A DNA stretch of 64,000 nt from Lysinibacillus xylanilyticus. GTDB taxonomy: Bacteria; Bacillota; Bacilli; Bacillales_A; Planococcaceae. The stretch is taken from contig NZ_MDDN01000001.1 of NCBI RefSeq assembly GCF_001708185.1, positions 186,001 through 250,000 of the forward strand. The letters are read 5' to 3'. A program made the translations under genes and the position numbers. Below the pieces are notes generated by a model, which was not told the DNA's origin, made no database searches, and worked only from the letters and a program-made list of their open reading frames with translations. This document shows, in pieces, positions 16,118 through 25,494 of the stretch (positions are counted from its first letter, which is position 1; every line of letters starts with the position of its first letter).

Positions 16118-16882
16118 ATGAAAACAAAGATTTATTTTGATAACGACCGATTGATCGCGGGTACTACCTTAAAGGATAACATCGAGCTAGAACAAAACAA
16201 TATGGCTCTGCATACATGTGTGAATGAAACGGATGTACTAGAAAATCGAAAAAAATTGGCAGCTACTTTGCATTGTGACTTGAATCGTTTTATTTGTACT
16301 CAACAAACACATAGTGCTAATTTCCATAAAGTCACGATGTCTGATAAAGGACGTGGCGCTGAGCAAATGGACACTGCCATTGCTAATACCGATGCCCTTT
16401 ACACATTAGAGCCGAATTTATTTTTATGTAGTTTTACAGCAGATTGCGTACCTGTTATTTTTTATAACGAAGTGAAGGGTCTTATTGGCGTGGTTCATTC
16501 AGGCTGGCAAGGGACTGTCAAAGAAGTAACCTTAAAGCTTTTCCAACATTTAATGGAGCATGAGCATTGTAACCCACAAGATTTTCATGTACAAATCGGT
16601 ATGGCACTCAGTCAGCAGAAATTTGAAGTGGATGCTGATGTTTATGAAAAATTCAACAACCTAGGCTACGCTGAGGACTTTATGTATTTCAATGCACAAA
16701 CGAATAAATATCATATCGATAATCAGCAAACTGTCAAAAAACAATGTGAGCTTGCAGGTATTCCTTCTAAGCAGATTTTGATTGATTCAACGTGCACATT
16801 CCTTAGCCCAGATGGTTTTTCCTACCGTCAAGATAAACAGGCTGGTAGACATTTAAGCTTTATTATGCGAAAAGAACAGTAA
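16118..16882 (+). CDS. YfiH/PgeF-type laccase-domain protein
   Basis: This 254-residue protein belongs to the multicopper-oxidase-like YfiH (DUF152) family. Key blocks are TQQTHSANFHKV (first His), ADCVPVIFY with the conserved Cys, GVVHSGWQGTVKEV with the second His, and the C-terminal FLSPDGFSYRQDKQAGRHLSFI. Members have been reported to act as purine nucleoside phosphorylase/adenosine deaminase and, in some bacteria, to edit peptidoglycan precursors. In many Bacilli yfiH sits by the division cluster, but here it is isolated, so this may be a paralogue. AAAGAGGTGATGAT precedes the ATG at good spacing. Confidence 0.85.
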   Translation: MKTKIYFDNDRLIAGTTLKDNIELEQNNMALHTCVNETDVLENRKKLAATLHCDLNRFICTQQTHSANFHKVTMSDKGRGAEQMDTAIANTDALYTLEPNLFLCSFTADCVPVIFYNEVKGLIGVVHSGWQGTVKEVTLKLFQHLMEHEHCNPQDFHVQIGMALSQQKFEVDADVYEKFNNLGYAEDFMYFNAQTNKYHIDNQQTVKKQCELAGIPSKQILIDSTCTFLSPDGFSYRQDKQAGRHLSFIMRKEQ

Positions 16883-16885
16883 AAG

Positions 16886-16923
16886 AAAGGGACAATCCAG
16901 TTCTCAATGGATTGTCCCTTTTC
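16886..16923 (+). terminator. Terminator of the YfiH gene
   Basis: AAAGGGACAATCCA pairs with TGGATTGTCCCTTT around a short loop and ends in TTTT. Confidence 0.85.
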
Positions 16924-16989
16924 GATGTATCTTTTCCACGGATATTCTCTTACATCGCGCTCGTATTTGCTCCTCTTATTAAACCGCTA

Positions 16990-18360
16990 TTAGTTTTTAT
17001 TATTTTCATACCGATTTTTTCCAATACCAAAAACAAAGTAGCTCATTGTAACGATCGCTAAGAAAATAATTCCTACAATAAGAGAAACTCTTGTATCCTC
17101 ATTAAACCACATACCAATAAGCACCATTACTAAAAAAGCAATTGTTATATAGTTTGTAAGTGGCGAAAGTGGCATTTTGAATGGATGTTTCGACAGTTGT
17201 TCACCTTTTATTTTTCTAAATCGTATTTGACTTATTAAAATAATAAACCACGGAATCATCCCTGGTAACACACTAGCACTGTATACATAGACAAATAAAT
17301 TTTCTGGTGCAATATAGCTTAAAATAACCCCAATGACCAAACCAACTAGCACACCTACAGTACCAAATATCGGAATCCCATTACTAGAAAGCTTCGCAAA
17401 AAATTGAGGTGCTTGTCCATTCATCGCAAGCGTATATAGCATACGTCCCGCACTATAAATACCACTATTACAACCTGACATTGCAGCTGTAATGACAACA
17501 AAATTAATAATCCCTGCCGCAGCAGTAATTCCAACCTTTGCAAACGTTGCAACAAATGGGCTACCAATCGTACCTAATTCATCCCACGGATAAACTGTCA
17601 CAATGACAAAGATTGCACCAATATAAAATATTAAAATACGCCAAATAATACTTTGAATCGCGTTAGTAATCGTTTTTTGAGGATTTTTCGCTTCCCCTGC
17701 TGTAATCCCAATAAGTTCAACACCTTGATAAGCAGCAACGACTAAAGATAAAGCGAAGAAGAAGCCCGACCAACCGCCTGTAAAGAAGCCTCCATGATTC
17801 CATAGATTCGATAATCCGATTGCAATGCCATCATTACCAATCCCAAAGAAAATGAGACCAAAACCAGCAACAATCATTAATATAATCGTGACAATCTTAA
17901 TCATGGCAAACCAAAATTCAAATTCTCCAAAAGATTTAACAGAAATAAAGTTGGCAACACCTAAAATTACCATTGCAATTAAACCCGGAATCCATGCCGG
18001 TAAATCTGGATACCAATATTGCATATATGTTCCTACTGCAATAATTTCTGACATCCCAACAATAACCCACTGGAACCAATTACTCCACGCCGTTAAATAA
18101 CCAGCTAATGGATGAATATATTTATAGCCAAATGTTGCAAAGGAACCTGTACTAGGCTCCATATAGAGCATCTCTCCCATAGCTCGCATAATGAAAAAAA
18201 TAAAAATACCTGCAATTGCATATGCAAGGAGCACAGAAGGCCCTGTCCACTGAATGGCACTTGCTGAACCCATAAATAGACCCACGCCAATTGTACCTCC
18301 AAGAGCAATCATCTGGATATGACGTGCCTCTAAACCTCTTTTTAATTCTTTATTTGCCAT
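16990..18360 (-). CDS. Amino acid permease (APC family, AapA/GabP-like)
   Basis: This 456-residue protein has 12 predicted membrane helices. Its N-terminus [28 protein letters not shown] is the signature of amino acid:proton symporters of the AAT subgroup (AapA, GabP, RocC, ProY relatives). [14 protein letters not shown] in the middle loop and the [18 protein letters not shown] helix also fit. Substrate specificity cannot be read from the sequence. Upstream on its own strand lies the 21-bp tandem array, so its promoter must sit between 18361 and about 18480 or within the array. Confidence 0.87.
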   Translation of the reverse strand: MANKELKRGLEARHIQMIALGGTIGVGLFMGSASAIQWTGPSVLLAYAIAGIFIFFIMRAMGEMLYMEPSTGSFATFGYKYIHPLAGYLTAWSNWFQWVIVGMSEIIAVGTYMQYWYPDLPAWIPGLIAMVILGVANFISVKSFGEFEFWFAMIKIVTIILMIVAGFGLIFFGIGNDGIAIGLSNLWNHGGFFTGGWSGFFFALSLVVAAYQGVELIGITAGEAKNPQKTITNAIQSIIWRILIFYIGAIFVIVTVYPWDELGTIGSPFVATFAKVGITAAAGIINFVVITAAMSGCNSGIYSAGRMLYTLAMNGQAPQFFAKLSSNGIPIFGTVGVLVGLVIGVILSYIAPENLFVYVYSASVLPGMIPWFIILISQIRFRKIKGEQLSKHPFKMPLSPLTNYITIAFLVMVLIGMWFNEDTRVSLIVGIIFLAIVTMSYFVFGIGKNRYENNKN

Positions 18361-18474
18361 TCAAATAACGCCTCTTTCTCTGAAGTTCTTTCTACGATGA
18401 ATTATTTTTTAATAATAATAAATTATTTTGAAAAATACAATTGTATTTTTAGGAAAAACACATTTGAAGGCAAT

Positions 18475-19110
18475 GTTCTATCCATTTTGGCGAGGCTATC
18501 CATCGCTTTGACGCTTCTTTCCGTCGCTCTCGCATTTCTATCCGTCACTTCAGCTTTTCTTTCCGTCGCTTCGGCATTTCTATCCGTCGCTTCAGCATTT
18601 CTATCCGTCGCTTCAGCACTTCTATCCGTCACTTTGACTGTTCTATCCACCATTTTGACGGTTCTATCCACGACTTTGGCGGTTCTATCCACGACTTTGG
18701 CAGGGCTATCCGTCACTTTGAAGGGTCTATCCACCATTTTGGCGAGGCTATCCATCGCTTTGACGCTTCTTTCCGTCGCTCTCGCATTTCTATCCGTCAC
18801 TTCAGCTTTTCTTTCCGTCGCTCTGGTTTCCATCCGTCGCTTCAGCTTTTCTTTCCGTCGCTTCGGCACTTCTATCCGTCACTTCAGCTTTTCTTTCCGT
18901 CGCTCTGGTTTCCATCCGTCACTTCAGCTCTTCTTTCCGTCGCTTCGGCACTTCTATCCGTCACTTCAGCTTTTCTTTCCGTCGCTTCGGCACTTCCATC
19001 CGTCGCTTCAGCTTTTCTTTCCGTCGCTTCGGCACTTCTATCCACCACTTTGACGGTTCTATCCTTCACTTTGACGGTTCTATCCACCACTTTGAAGGGT
19101 CTAACGGCTC
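18475..19110. repeat. Tandem array of 21-bp units (about 30 copies)
   Basis: The period is 21 bases, with a core close to CTATCCGTCGCTTCAGCATTT and variants ending TTTGACGGTT or TTTGGCGAGG. A higher-order repeat is also present: the block starting at 18487 recurs at 18739, an offset of 252 bases or exactly 12 units. Because 21 is a multiple of three, long frames stay open on both strands, giving repeats such as ATDRNAE. They lack ribosome sites, so I do not call them genes. The array is clearly richer in G+C than its flanks. Confidence 0.9.
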
Positions 19111-19127
19111 TCTATTTTCATTACGTT

Positions 19128-19172
19128 AAAAAAACTCTATCTCATCATCTAAGGATGAATGGGATAGAGTTT
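19128..19172 (-). terminator. Terminator of the pyrimidine catabolism operon
   Basis: On the minus strand AAACTCTATCCCAT pairs with ATGAGATAGAGTTT, and seven T follow. It lies just past the small 69-residue gene, which marks the end of the operon. Confidence 0.8.
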
Positions 19173-19178
19173 ACTATG

Positions 19179-19388
19179 TTACTGCAATAACGTCTGTTCT
19201 TGGAGCTTTGCAGAGAAGTATTTGCGTGCATCTGCTGTTAAAATTTGCAACAGCATAACCTCTTCTTGACGCGCAAATTCTACAAACATTCCACTTAAAT
19301 TTTCATAAACATATTGGATTTTAAAGCCGCTATCCAAATGATGATCTATCTTTTTTATTTCTTCTGCGCTTTGTTGGTATTCTGACAT
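19179..19388 (-). CDS. Small hypothetical protein at the end of the pyrimidine operon
   Basis: This 69-residue, mostly helical and soluble protein has no recognised domain. It looks real: AGGTGAGGTG lies 6 bases before the ATG, the gene begins 35 bases after the permease gene, and a strong terminator follows its stop. It contains no cysteine and no membrane segment. Its position suggests an accessory role in pyrimidine uptake or breakdown, but that is only inference from location. Confidence 0.6.
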   Translation of the reverse strand: MSEYQQSAEEIKKIDHHLDSGFKIQYVYENLSGMFVEFARQEEVMLLQILTADARKYFSAKLQEQTLLQ

Positions 19389-19423
19389 GCCATCACCTCA
19401 CCTTTCGATTTAGGGTGTCTACA

Positions 19424-20932
19424 TTAATCGGCACCTTTTACTTCTAATAGCGGATCTGGTTGCTCAATGATATCATTCTCAGTTGGCACGGGCACTTGTT
19501 GCTGCCCAAATAATTCGTCTAAATTATGACCAGCTGTAATACCTAAATACTTTGCATCACTTGGATCTTCTAGCTCAGCTTGAGGGTACTTTTTAAACCA
19601 CCAATACTTCGCTAATACATAATATACAAATGCTCCTACAAAGAACCCTACTAAGGAAGAATAAGTGGAGAAAACATTGGCAACTGCCCCACCAATAATC
19701 CAAGCGATTAAACCAGCTAAGTTAAAGCCATTCCAATACTTAAATTGACCTTCTAATTCATACAATTCTCTTACATGCACACGACGTTTACGGATTAAAT
19801 AATAATCAGCAAATAAAATACCGACAATCGCTGTTAAAATACCTCCGATAATTAATAGTGCATTTACTAATACACCAAATAAACTCCATGGCTGTGCAAG
19901 AATACCAATTATCCCCGCAATAACAACCCCAACCCAAAACGGTACTTTGGGGCCGCCGATATTTGAGAAAATTGTTGCCGCTGGGATAACATTTGCAGAA
20001 GTATTAGTGGACCATTGGGCTAACACAATCATTAACAGTAAGATTCCTAAAATAAAGCCACTAGCACTTTGCTGTAATGCATTTATCGGATCCGCAGAGG
20101 CAACTGCCATATAGCACACGGCACCAATCGTCACAATAAAGGTATTTGTGATCGGCATGACGATTAATGAACCAACTAACTGTGTTTTATTGCGTTTAAA
20201 CCAATTACGTTCATTTTTTGGTGCTTTAAAGTAGCGTGAAAGTGAAGGCATATCCGCTGCTAACGTGGACCAAAAGCCCATGTTTGCCATGATTACTACC
20301 ATAAATGCGGTAAAAGCAGCGAAACCAGTTGTCGGCGTCTCTACCCACGTCCAAATATTCTTTCCTTGAGCTACAGCATTATCTGCCAATGTATAATACA
20401 TCCAGCAAGAAATTAAGATAATAATTGGCGCTGCTAAATCCGCAAATCGCTCAATCGATTTAATTCCTAGTGACGTATTAAAGAGTTGGAGTGCTGCAAA
20501 GACAATGAAACAGATAAACCAATTATCATAATCAAAAAGTAAATTTAAAATGCCGTTTATTGCAAGTGCTCCAAAATAAGTGTTCAGACCGAACCAACAT
20601 GCAGCCGTTACTCCTCGGACAAGTGACGGTATATGTGTACCAAACGTACCAAATGGAGCACGCATATATACTGGGAATGATAAACCATGTTCGACCCCTA
20701 TATCACCAATTAACGTCATAAATACACCAATTAAACAAGAGCCAATCAATGTTGCTAAAATCACCATTGGTAATGGTAAGCTCATGATTGCTGAACCACC
20801 AATTGCAAAAGCTGCTAAAACAATGGCCATTCCTATCCAAATTACTGCAAAACCAAATGTTCCAATGTTTCTTTGTTGATGTGTCACTGGAAGTAAATCT
20901 GGGGATTTTAAATAATTCCCTTCACGTTCCAT
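19424..20932 (-). CDS. NCS1-family nucleobase permease (uracil/cytosine/allantoin type)
   Basis: This 502-residue protein has about 12 membrane helices and family features: GISFPVYMR-like sequence (here GLSFPVYMRAPFGTFG), the ANMGFWSTLAADMPSLSRYF segment that resembles the NCS1 substrate and sodium site, and SVFADYYLIRK-like sequence near residue 370. The NCS1 family imports uracil, cytosine, hydantoin or allantoin. Its place downstream of preA and preT makes uracil or dihydrouracil the most likely substrate here. The ATG at 20932 follows AAAAGGAGAGAG. It is co-directional with the catabolic genes. Confidence 0.85.
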   Translation of the reverse strand: MEREGNYLKSPDLLPVTHQQRNIGTFGFAVIWIGMAIVLAAFAIGGSAIMSLPLPMVILATLIGSCLIGVFMTLIGDIGVEHGLSFPVYMRAPFGTFGTHIPSLVRGVTAACWFGLNTYFGALAINGILNLLFDYDNWFICFIVFAALQLFNTSLGIKSIERFADLAAPIIILISCWMYYTLADNAVAQGKNIWTWVETPTTGFAAFTAFMVVIMANMGFWSTLAADMPSLSRYFKAPKNERNWFKRNKTQLVGSLIVMPITNTFIVTIGAVCYMAVASADPINALQQSASGFILGILLLMIVLAQWSTNTSANVIPAATIFSNIGGPKVPFWVGVVIAGIIGILAQPWSLFGVLVNALLIIGGILTAIVGILFADYYLIRKRRVHVRELYELEGQFKYWNGFNLAGLIAWIIGGAVANVFSTYSSLVGFFVGAFVYYVLAKYWWFKKYPQAELEDPSDAKYLGITAGHNLDELFGQQQVPVPTENDIIEQPDPLLEVKGAD

Positions 20933-21034
20933 ATACTCTCTCCTTTTTTGTTCAATTTCCGTGACAACTACATGAGGCTCCTTCCTTCAACATTTCAACA
21001 GGAAGGTGGAATTTCAGTTTATTTGAAAGCTTAT

Positions 21035-22297
21035 TTACTTAGCTAGACTGCTAATTAGAGCTTGACGTTCATTCCAAGTCATTGGTGGAACAGAAGATTT
21101 ACGTTCAACCATTGTTATAGCACCATCTACAGGACAGACGATTGAGCATAAATTACAGCCTACACAATCTTCCTCTCGAACTTTCAGCATTGGTCGACCA
21201 TCTTCTGTAAATAAATCAATACATTGATGCGATGTATCCTCACATGCAATATGACACTTATTACAGTTAATACAAACATCGTTATTAATTTCAGCCACGA
21301 TTTTATAATTTAAGTCTAAATCACCCCAATTGGAATATCTAGAAACGGAGCGTCCTACTAAATCCATAACAGAGGCGATTCCTTTATCGTCTAAATAATT
21401 ATTGAGTCCATCAATCATATCCTCAACAATACTAAAGCCATGATGCATTGCTGCTGTACAAACTTGCACGCCAGTAGCTCCCATTAAGATAAACTCAGCG
21501 GCATCTTGCCAATTAGAAATACCACCAATGCCCGAAATCGGAACATTGATTAATGGATTCCGAGCACACTCTGCAACCATATTGAGTGCAATTGGTTTAA
21601 CGGCAGGACCACAATAGCCACCATGTGCACCCTTTCCTGCTACATGAGGCACTGTATTCCAAGTATCTAAATCGACACCAGCTAAGCTGTTAATTGTATT
21701 AATCATACTAACGGCATCTGCTCCACCTCTTGTGGCCGCTTCTGCTGTTACCGTAATGTCGGTAATATTTGGCGTTAACTTCACAATGACTGGCGTTTTC
21801 GCTGCCTCTTTCACCCAGTACGTTTGCTTTTCCACCAACTCAGGCACTTGACCAGAGGCAGAGCCCATTCCTCGTTCTGCCATCCCATGTGGACAACCAA
21901 AGTTAAGCTCAAGACCATCAACCCCCACATCTTCTACTCGTTTAACAATCTCATGCCATTTTTCTTGTTTTGGCTCCACCATTAAAGAAGCGATGATTGC
22001 GTGATGTGGAAACCTTTTTTTAGTTTCATAGATTTCTTGTAAATTTACCTCTAACGGACGGTCCGTTATTAGTTCAATATTATTAAAGCCAGCTACTCTT
22101 TGTCCGTTAAAGCTAACAGCTGCAAAGCGTGAAGAAACATTTAAAATCGGATCCCCTAATGTTTTCCATACAGCTCCACCCCACCCCGCTTCAAATGCGC
22201 GTTGTACTTGATAACCTGAATTCGTTGGTGGTGCTGAGGCAAGCCAAAATGGATTCGGCGATTTGATGCCCGCTAAGTCAATGCGTAAGTCTGCCAT
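21035..22297 (-). CDS. preA: NAD-dependent dihydropyrimidine dehydrogenase, PreA subunit
   Basis: The protein (about 420 residues) has an FMN-binding TIM barrel related to dihydroorotate dehydrogenase, beginning DLRIDLAGIKSPNPFWLASAPPTNS. It includes LNFGCPHGMAERGMGSA, where the active-site loop cysteine lies. The C-terminus has two ferredoxin-type 4Fe-4S clusters, CINCNKCHIAC and CVGCNLCSIVCP. With PreT it reduces uracil and thymine to dihydropyrimidines, or the reverse. The chosen ATG at 22297 follows GGGAGGAAC; the open frame begins at a GTG 9 codons earlier with no ribosome site. Confidence 0.93.
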   Translation of the reverse strand: MADLRIDLAGIKSPNPFWLASAPPTNSGYQVQRAFEAGWGGAVWKTLGDPILNVSSRFAAVSFNGQRVAGFNNIELITDRPLEVNLQEIYETKKRFPHHAIIASLMVEPKQEKWHEIVKRVEDVGVDGLELNFGCPHGMAERGMGSASGQVPELVEKQTYWVKEAAKTPVIVKLTPNITDITVTAEAATRGGADAVSMINTINSLAGVDLDTWNTVPHVAGKGAHGGYCGPAVKPIALNMVAECARNPLINVPISGIGGISNWQDAAEFILMGATGVQVCTAAMHHGFSIVEDMIDGLNNYLDDKGIASVMDLVGRSVSRYSNWGDLDLNYKIVAEINNDVCINCNKCHIACEDTSHQCIDLFTEDGRPMLKVREEDCVGCNLCSIVCPVDGAITMVERKSSVPPMTWNERQALISSLAK

Positions 22298-22336
22298 ATT
22301 AGTTCCTCCCTTATGCAATCTCACTTGGTTTCATCA

Positions 22337-22450
22337 ATTATGCCTCGGCATAATTGCGTTCAGAATCGGCTTTGTGCTTGCACAAAGAACTCCACTCCGA
22401 TTCTGTGACATCCGCTGGAGGCTTTAACTTCTTTCAGCGGATGTTTGGAC
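22337..22450. repeat. Family B intergenic repeat, copy 2
   Basis: It begins with the palindrome AATTATGCCTCGGCATAATT, then GCGTTC, and ends in a hairpin pairing CATCCGCTG with CAGCGGATG. It sits inside the operon between preT and preA and resembles copies at 11064 and 57754. Confidence 0.6.
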
Positions 22451-22533
22451 AACTGCTGAAAAGTAACTTAAACTTGCATTCACCTCACCACCTATAGAGA
22501 TGGGAGATTTCTGCAACTCATCTGTACCTGTCG

Positions 22534-23916
22534 CTACACTTTCGGTACAATAGACACTTTGCTGAAAGAAGTTAAACGTTCATGGATCTTATAGGCTGCA
22601 TCTTTTCCTTGCTGTACAGCTGTAACTACCATCGCCTCGCCCTGTCCATTTCCGAAGACGACATCTCCACATGCAAATACTTTGTCATTCGAAGTTTGCA
22701 TTGTCGTTTCATCAATATCCACAACACCATTTGTATGCTGTAAGCCAAAAGCTTCGATCAATGACACAAAACGTGTTTGACCAATTGCCTTAATGACAGT
22801 GTCCACTTCAATAATAAAGTTGGAGCCTTCAACTTCCTTAGGTCTTTGACGACCATCTGCCCCCGCTTCACCAAGCTTCATTTTTACACATTCAATGCCT
22901 ACTACCTTGCCTAGCTCGTTACCAATTATTTTTTTCGGTGCTGTTAACCACTTAAATTCAACACCATCCTGCTTGGCAAATTCATATTCGAATTTGTAAG
23001 CAGTCATTTCTTTTTGTGTTCTTCTATAAAGAATTTGAACATTGTCAGCACCTAAACGTACAGCACATGTAGCACCATCAATCGCGGTGTTTCCGGCTCC
23101 AATAACAGCTACTCGCTTCCCAACTATTTCTTTTGTAAGCGGTCCCATTTTTGTATTCCTAACAAACTCGATGGCATCATGTACGCCATCTAGCTCTTCC
23201 CCTTCAATGCCCAAATTCGGTACAGCTCCCATACCAACCGCCAAAATAATACTATTATATTGCTCTAAAATCTCATCAGTAGAAATATCAACACCGACAG
23301 TTGTGTTTGTTTTGATTTCCACACCAAGCTTTTCAATTTGCTCGACTTCCCAATCAACGACTTCGTTAGGTAGGCGGAACGACACAATACCATAGCTACC
23401 TAAACCACCAGCTTTCGATTCAGCTTCATAAATTGTTACAGTATAGCCTAAACGACTAAGTTCACGAGCTGCAGATAAGCCAGCAGGTCCTGCACCAATA
23501 ATCGCTACCTTCTGACCATTACTTTGCCCTTGCTTAAATAGCTGAGCATTTGTCTCCATTGCCCAATCTGTAGCATAGCGCTGTAACTCTCCGATTTTAA
23601 TTGGCTTTGTTGAGGAATTTAGTACACACGCCCCTTCACATAGTTCCTCCGTTGGACAAACTCTTGCACAGCTTGCACCAATTGGATTTGCTTCTAATAT
23701 AGTCGTAGCAGAGCCCTTCATATTACCAGAAGCAATTTTTTTTATGAAATTTGGGATTTGAATACTCGTTGGGCAAGCTTTAATACATGGTGCATCATAG
23801 CAATACAGGCAACGATTAGCTTCCTCCATTGCCTCATTCTTTGTCATCTTGCTTGTCAATTCCACAAAATTACGTCTTAGCTGTAAGGCCATTGGATTTT
23901 CTTGAATCGGAACCAT
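22534..23916 (-). CDS. preT: NAD-dependent dihydropyrimidine dehydrogenase, PreT subunit
   Basis: The protein (about 460 residues) resembles the small subunit of glutamate synthase. The N-terminal region carries cysteines for two 4Fe-4S clusters (CLYCYDAPCIKACP and CARVCPTEELCEGAC). Two Rossmann motifs follow, VAIIGAGPAGLSAA for FAD (about residue 140) and RVAVIGAGNTAID for NAD(P)H (about 268). PreT feeds electrons from NADH to PreA. The frame opens at GTG 23922, but the ATG at 23916 has proper spacing from AGGGGG. It lies between the hydantoinase gene and preA in one operon. Confidence 0.92.
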   Translation of the reverse strand: MVPIQENPMALQLRRNFVELTSKMTKNEAMEEANRCLYCYDAPCIKACPTSIQIPNFIKKIASGNMKGSATTILEANPIGASCARVCPTEELCEGACVLNSSTKPIKIGELQRYATDWAMETNAQLFKQGQSNGQKVAIIGAGPAGLSAARELSRLGYTVTIYEAESKAGGLGSYGIVSFRLPNEVVDWEVEQIEKLGVEIKTNTTVGVDISTDEILEQYNSIILAVGMGAVPNLGIEGEELDGVHDAIEFVRNTKMGPLTKEIVGKRVAVIGAGNTAIDGATCAVRLGADNVQILYRRTQKEMTAYKFEYEFAKQDGVEFKWLTAPKKIIGNELGKVVGIECVKMKLGEAGADGRQRPKEVEGSNFIIEVDTVIKAIGQTRFVSLIEAFGLQHTNGVVDIDETTMQTSNDKVFACGDVVFGNGQGEAMVVTAVQQGKDAAYKIHERLTSFSKVSIVPKV

Positions 23917-23947
23917 TTCCACATCCCCCTCATGTGTTCATTTTTTC

Positions 23948-23999
23948 CGTAAAGTAATTTACGAAACCGATTGCTTTGTTCTCCATCCAAAGCAATCGG
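23948..23999 (-). other. Intercistronic hairpins between the dihydropyrimidinase gene and preT
   Basis: CCGATTGCTTTG (23967-23978) pairs with CAAAGCAATCGG (23988-23999) over 12 bases. Next to it CGTAAAGTAATTTACG forms a smaller palindrome. There is no T-run, so RNA processing or stabilisation inside the operon is more likely than full termination. Confidence 0.6.
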
Positions 24000-24027
24000 C
24001 CATTCGGTCATAAACTGAAAGAAGAAG

Positions 24028-25431
24028 CTACATGTTTAGTGCTTCTGCAGCTGCTGTTTTTAATGGACGTTTTATATATTGCCCACTACCTAGTACACCA
24101 ACAAATTCTTTATTTTTAATGACATACTCTCCACGCACTAGAACACTTACTGGCTCACCGGTTACTTCCCAACCTTCATATGGGCTATAATCCACGTTCA
24201 TATGATGTGTTTTCGCTGAAATTTCTCGTTTTACCTCTGGATCAAAAATAACGATATCGGCATCAGAACCAATTGCAATCGTCCCTTTTTGTGGGAATAA
24301 ACCAAATATTTTTGCCGCACTTGTGGAAATCATATCGACAAACTCATTGATAGAAATTTTCCCTTTTGCTACACCTTCTGAGTATAAAATACTGAAGCGA
24401 TCTTCAATAAATGGCCCACCGTTAGGAATTTTAGAAAAATCATTTATTCCTAACTGTTTTTTACCCTTAAAACTAAACGAGCACTGATCAGAGCCGATTG
24501 TTTGAAGTTGTTTTGCTTTTAGCGCATTCCATAAATGATCCTGATGGTATTTCGGGCGAAGTGGTGGGGACCAAACATATTTTGCACCCTCAAAACCTGG
24601 TTGTGCTAAAGCAGATTGATCCAAAGTTAAATATGGTGGACATGTTTCACCATAGACGTTATAGCCTTTTTCACGTGCAGCAATGATCTCATCTACAGCC
24701 TCTTTACAAGTTACATGCACAACATAAAGGGTAGCGCCCGCAATATGGGCTAACTCAATCGCACGTTTTGTTGCTTCTCCTTCTAATTCAGCCGGACGAG
24801 TAAGCGCATGATAAATTGGCTCCTTATGACCTGCACGTCGCGCCTCTTCTACAAGCTCATCAATAACAGAACCATTTTCACAGTGCACCATCACAACAGC
24901 ACCGAGGTCTTTTGCTATTTTAAAAGCTTTAAAAAGGGTGCGATCTGTTGCTTGAAATTCTTTCGCATAAGCCATAAATACTTTTACAGAAGTAATGCCC
25001 TCCTGCTCTAGGATTTGCGGCAATTCGGCTTCTGTTTCAGGGGTTAAATCACCAATCATTAAGTGGAATCCATAATCTATAGCTGATTTCCCTTTCGCCT
25101 TGTCATGCCACTTTTCAACTGCAGTCGAAAGTTTTTCTTCTCCAGCAGTTAAGCAGAAATCTAAAATTGTGGTTGTCCCCCCGAAAGCTGCTGCAATGGT
25201 ACCAGATTTCCAATCATCATCAGTCACAGTATTGTTAAATGGCATATCTAAATGTGTGTGCGGATCAATTCCTCCTGGCATCACATATTTACCTGTTGCA
25301 TCAATTACTTCTGCCCCAATGTCGGGTAGATTTTTGCCAATTTGAACAACTTTTCCGTTTTCAATTAAAATATCTGCCTCAAAAATATCTGCAGCTGTCG
25401 CAACTCGTCCGCCTTTAATAATTTTTTTCAT
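24028..25431 (-). CDS. Dihydropyrimidinase (D-hydantoinase family)
   Basis: The protein (about 467 residues) is a cyclic amidohydrolase with the metal-binding GGIDPHTHLDMPF (about residues 52-64), VKVFMAYAK with the carboxylated bridging Lys (about 150), VVMVHCENG, and later metal His and Asp in VVHVTCKEA and GSDQCSFSF. It opens the ring of dihydrouracil to give N-carbamoyl-beta-alanine. The ATG at 25431 follows GGGTGAGGGG; the frame is open 4 codons further upstream. It lies between the carbamoylase and preT genes, which supports the dihydropyrimidine substrate over a general hydantoinase role. Confidence 0.92.
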   Translation of the reverse strand: MKKIIKGGRVATAADIFEADILIENGKVVQIGKNLPDIGAEVIDATGKYVMPGGIDPHTHLDMPFNNTVTDDDWKSGTIAAAFGGTTTILDFCLTAGEEKLSTAVEKWHDKAKGKSAIDYGFHLMIGDLTPETEAELPQILEQEGITSVKVFMAYAKEFQATDRTLFKAFKIAKDLGAVVMVHCENGSVIDELVEEARRAGHKEPIYHALTRPAELEGEATKRAIELAHIAGATLYVVHVTCKEAVDEIIAAREKGYNVYGETCPPYLTLDQSALAQPGFEGAKYVWSPPLRPKYHQDHLWNALKAKQLQTIGSDQCSFSFKGKKQLGINDFSKIPNGGPFIEDRFSILYSEGVAKGKISINEFVDMISTSAAKIFGLFPQKGTIAIGSDADIVIFDPEVKREISAKTHHMNVDYSPYEGWEVTGEPVSVLVRGEYVIKNKEFVGVLGSGQYIKRPLKTAAAEALNM

Positions 25432-25494
25432 TCTGCCCCTCACCCTTCGTAAAATAATGGAGAATGCTCAATCATAATAATGTTAGGAACTACC

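Noticed and set aside
18397-19090. Long open frames on both strands through the 21-bp array (up to 218 codons)
   Set aside because: The period is a multiple of three, which keeps frames open on both strands. There is no ribosome site or domain, so the array is treated as non-coding.
18475-19110. Tandem array considered as a CRISPR
   Set aside because: Units are contiguous with no unique spacers, and no cas genes are present.
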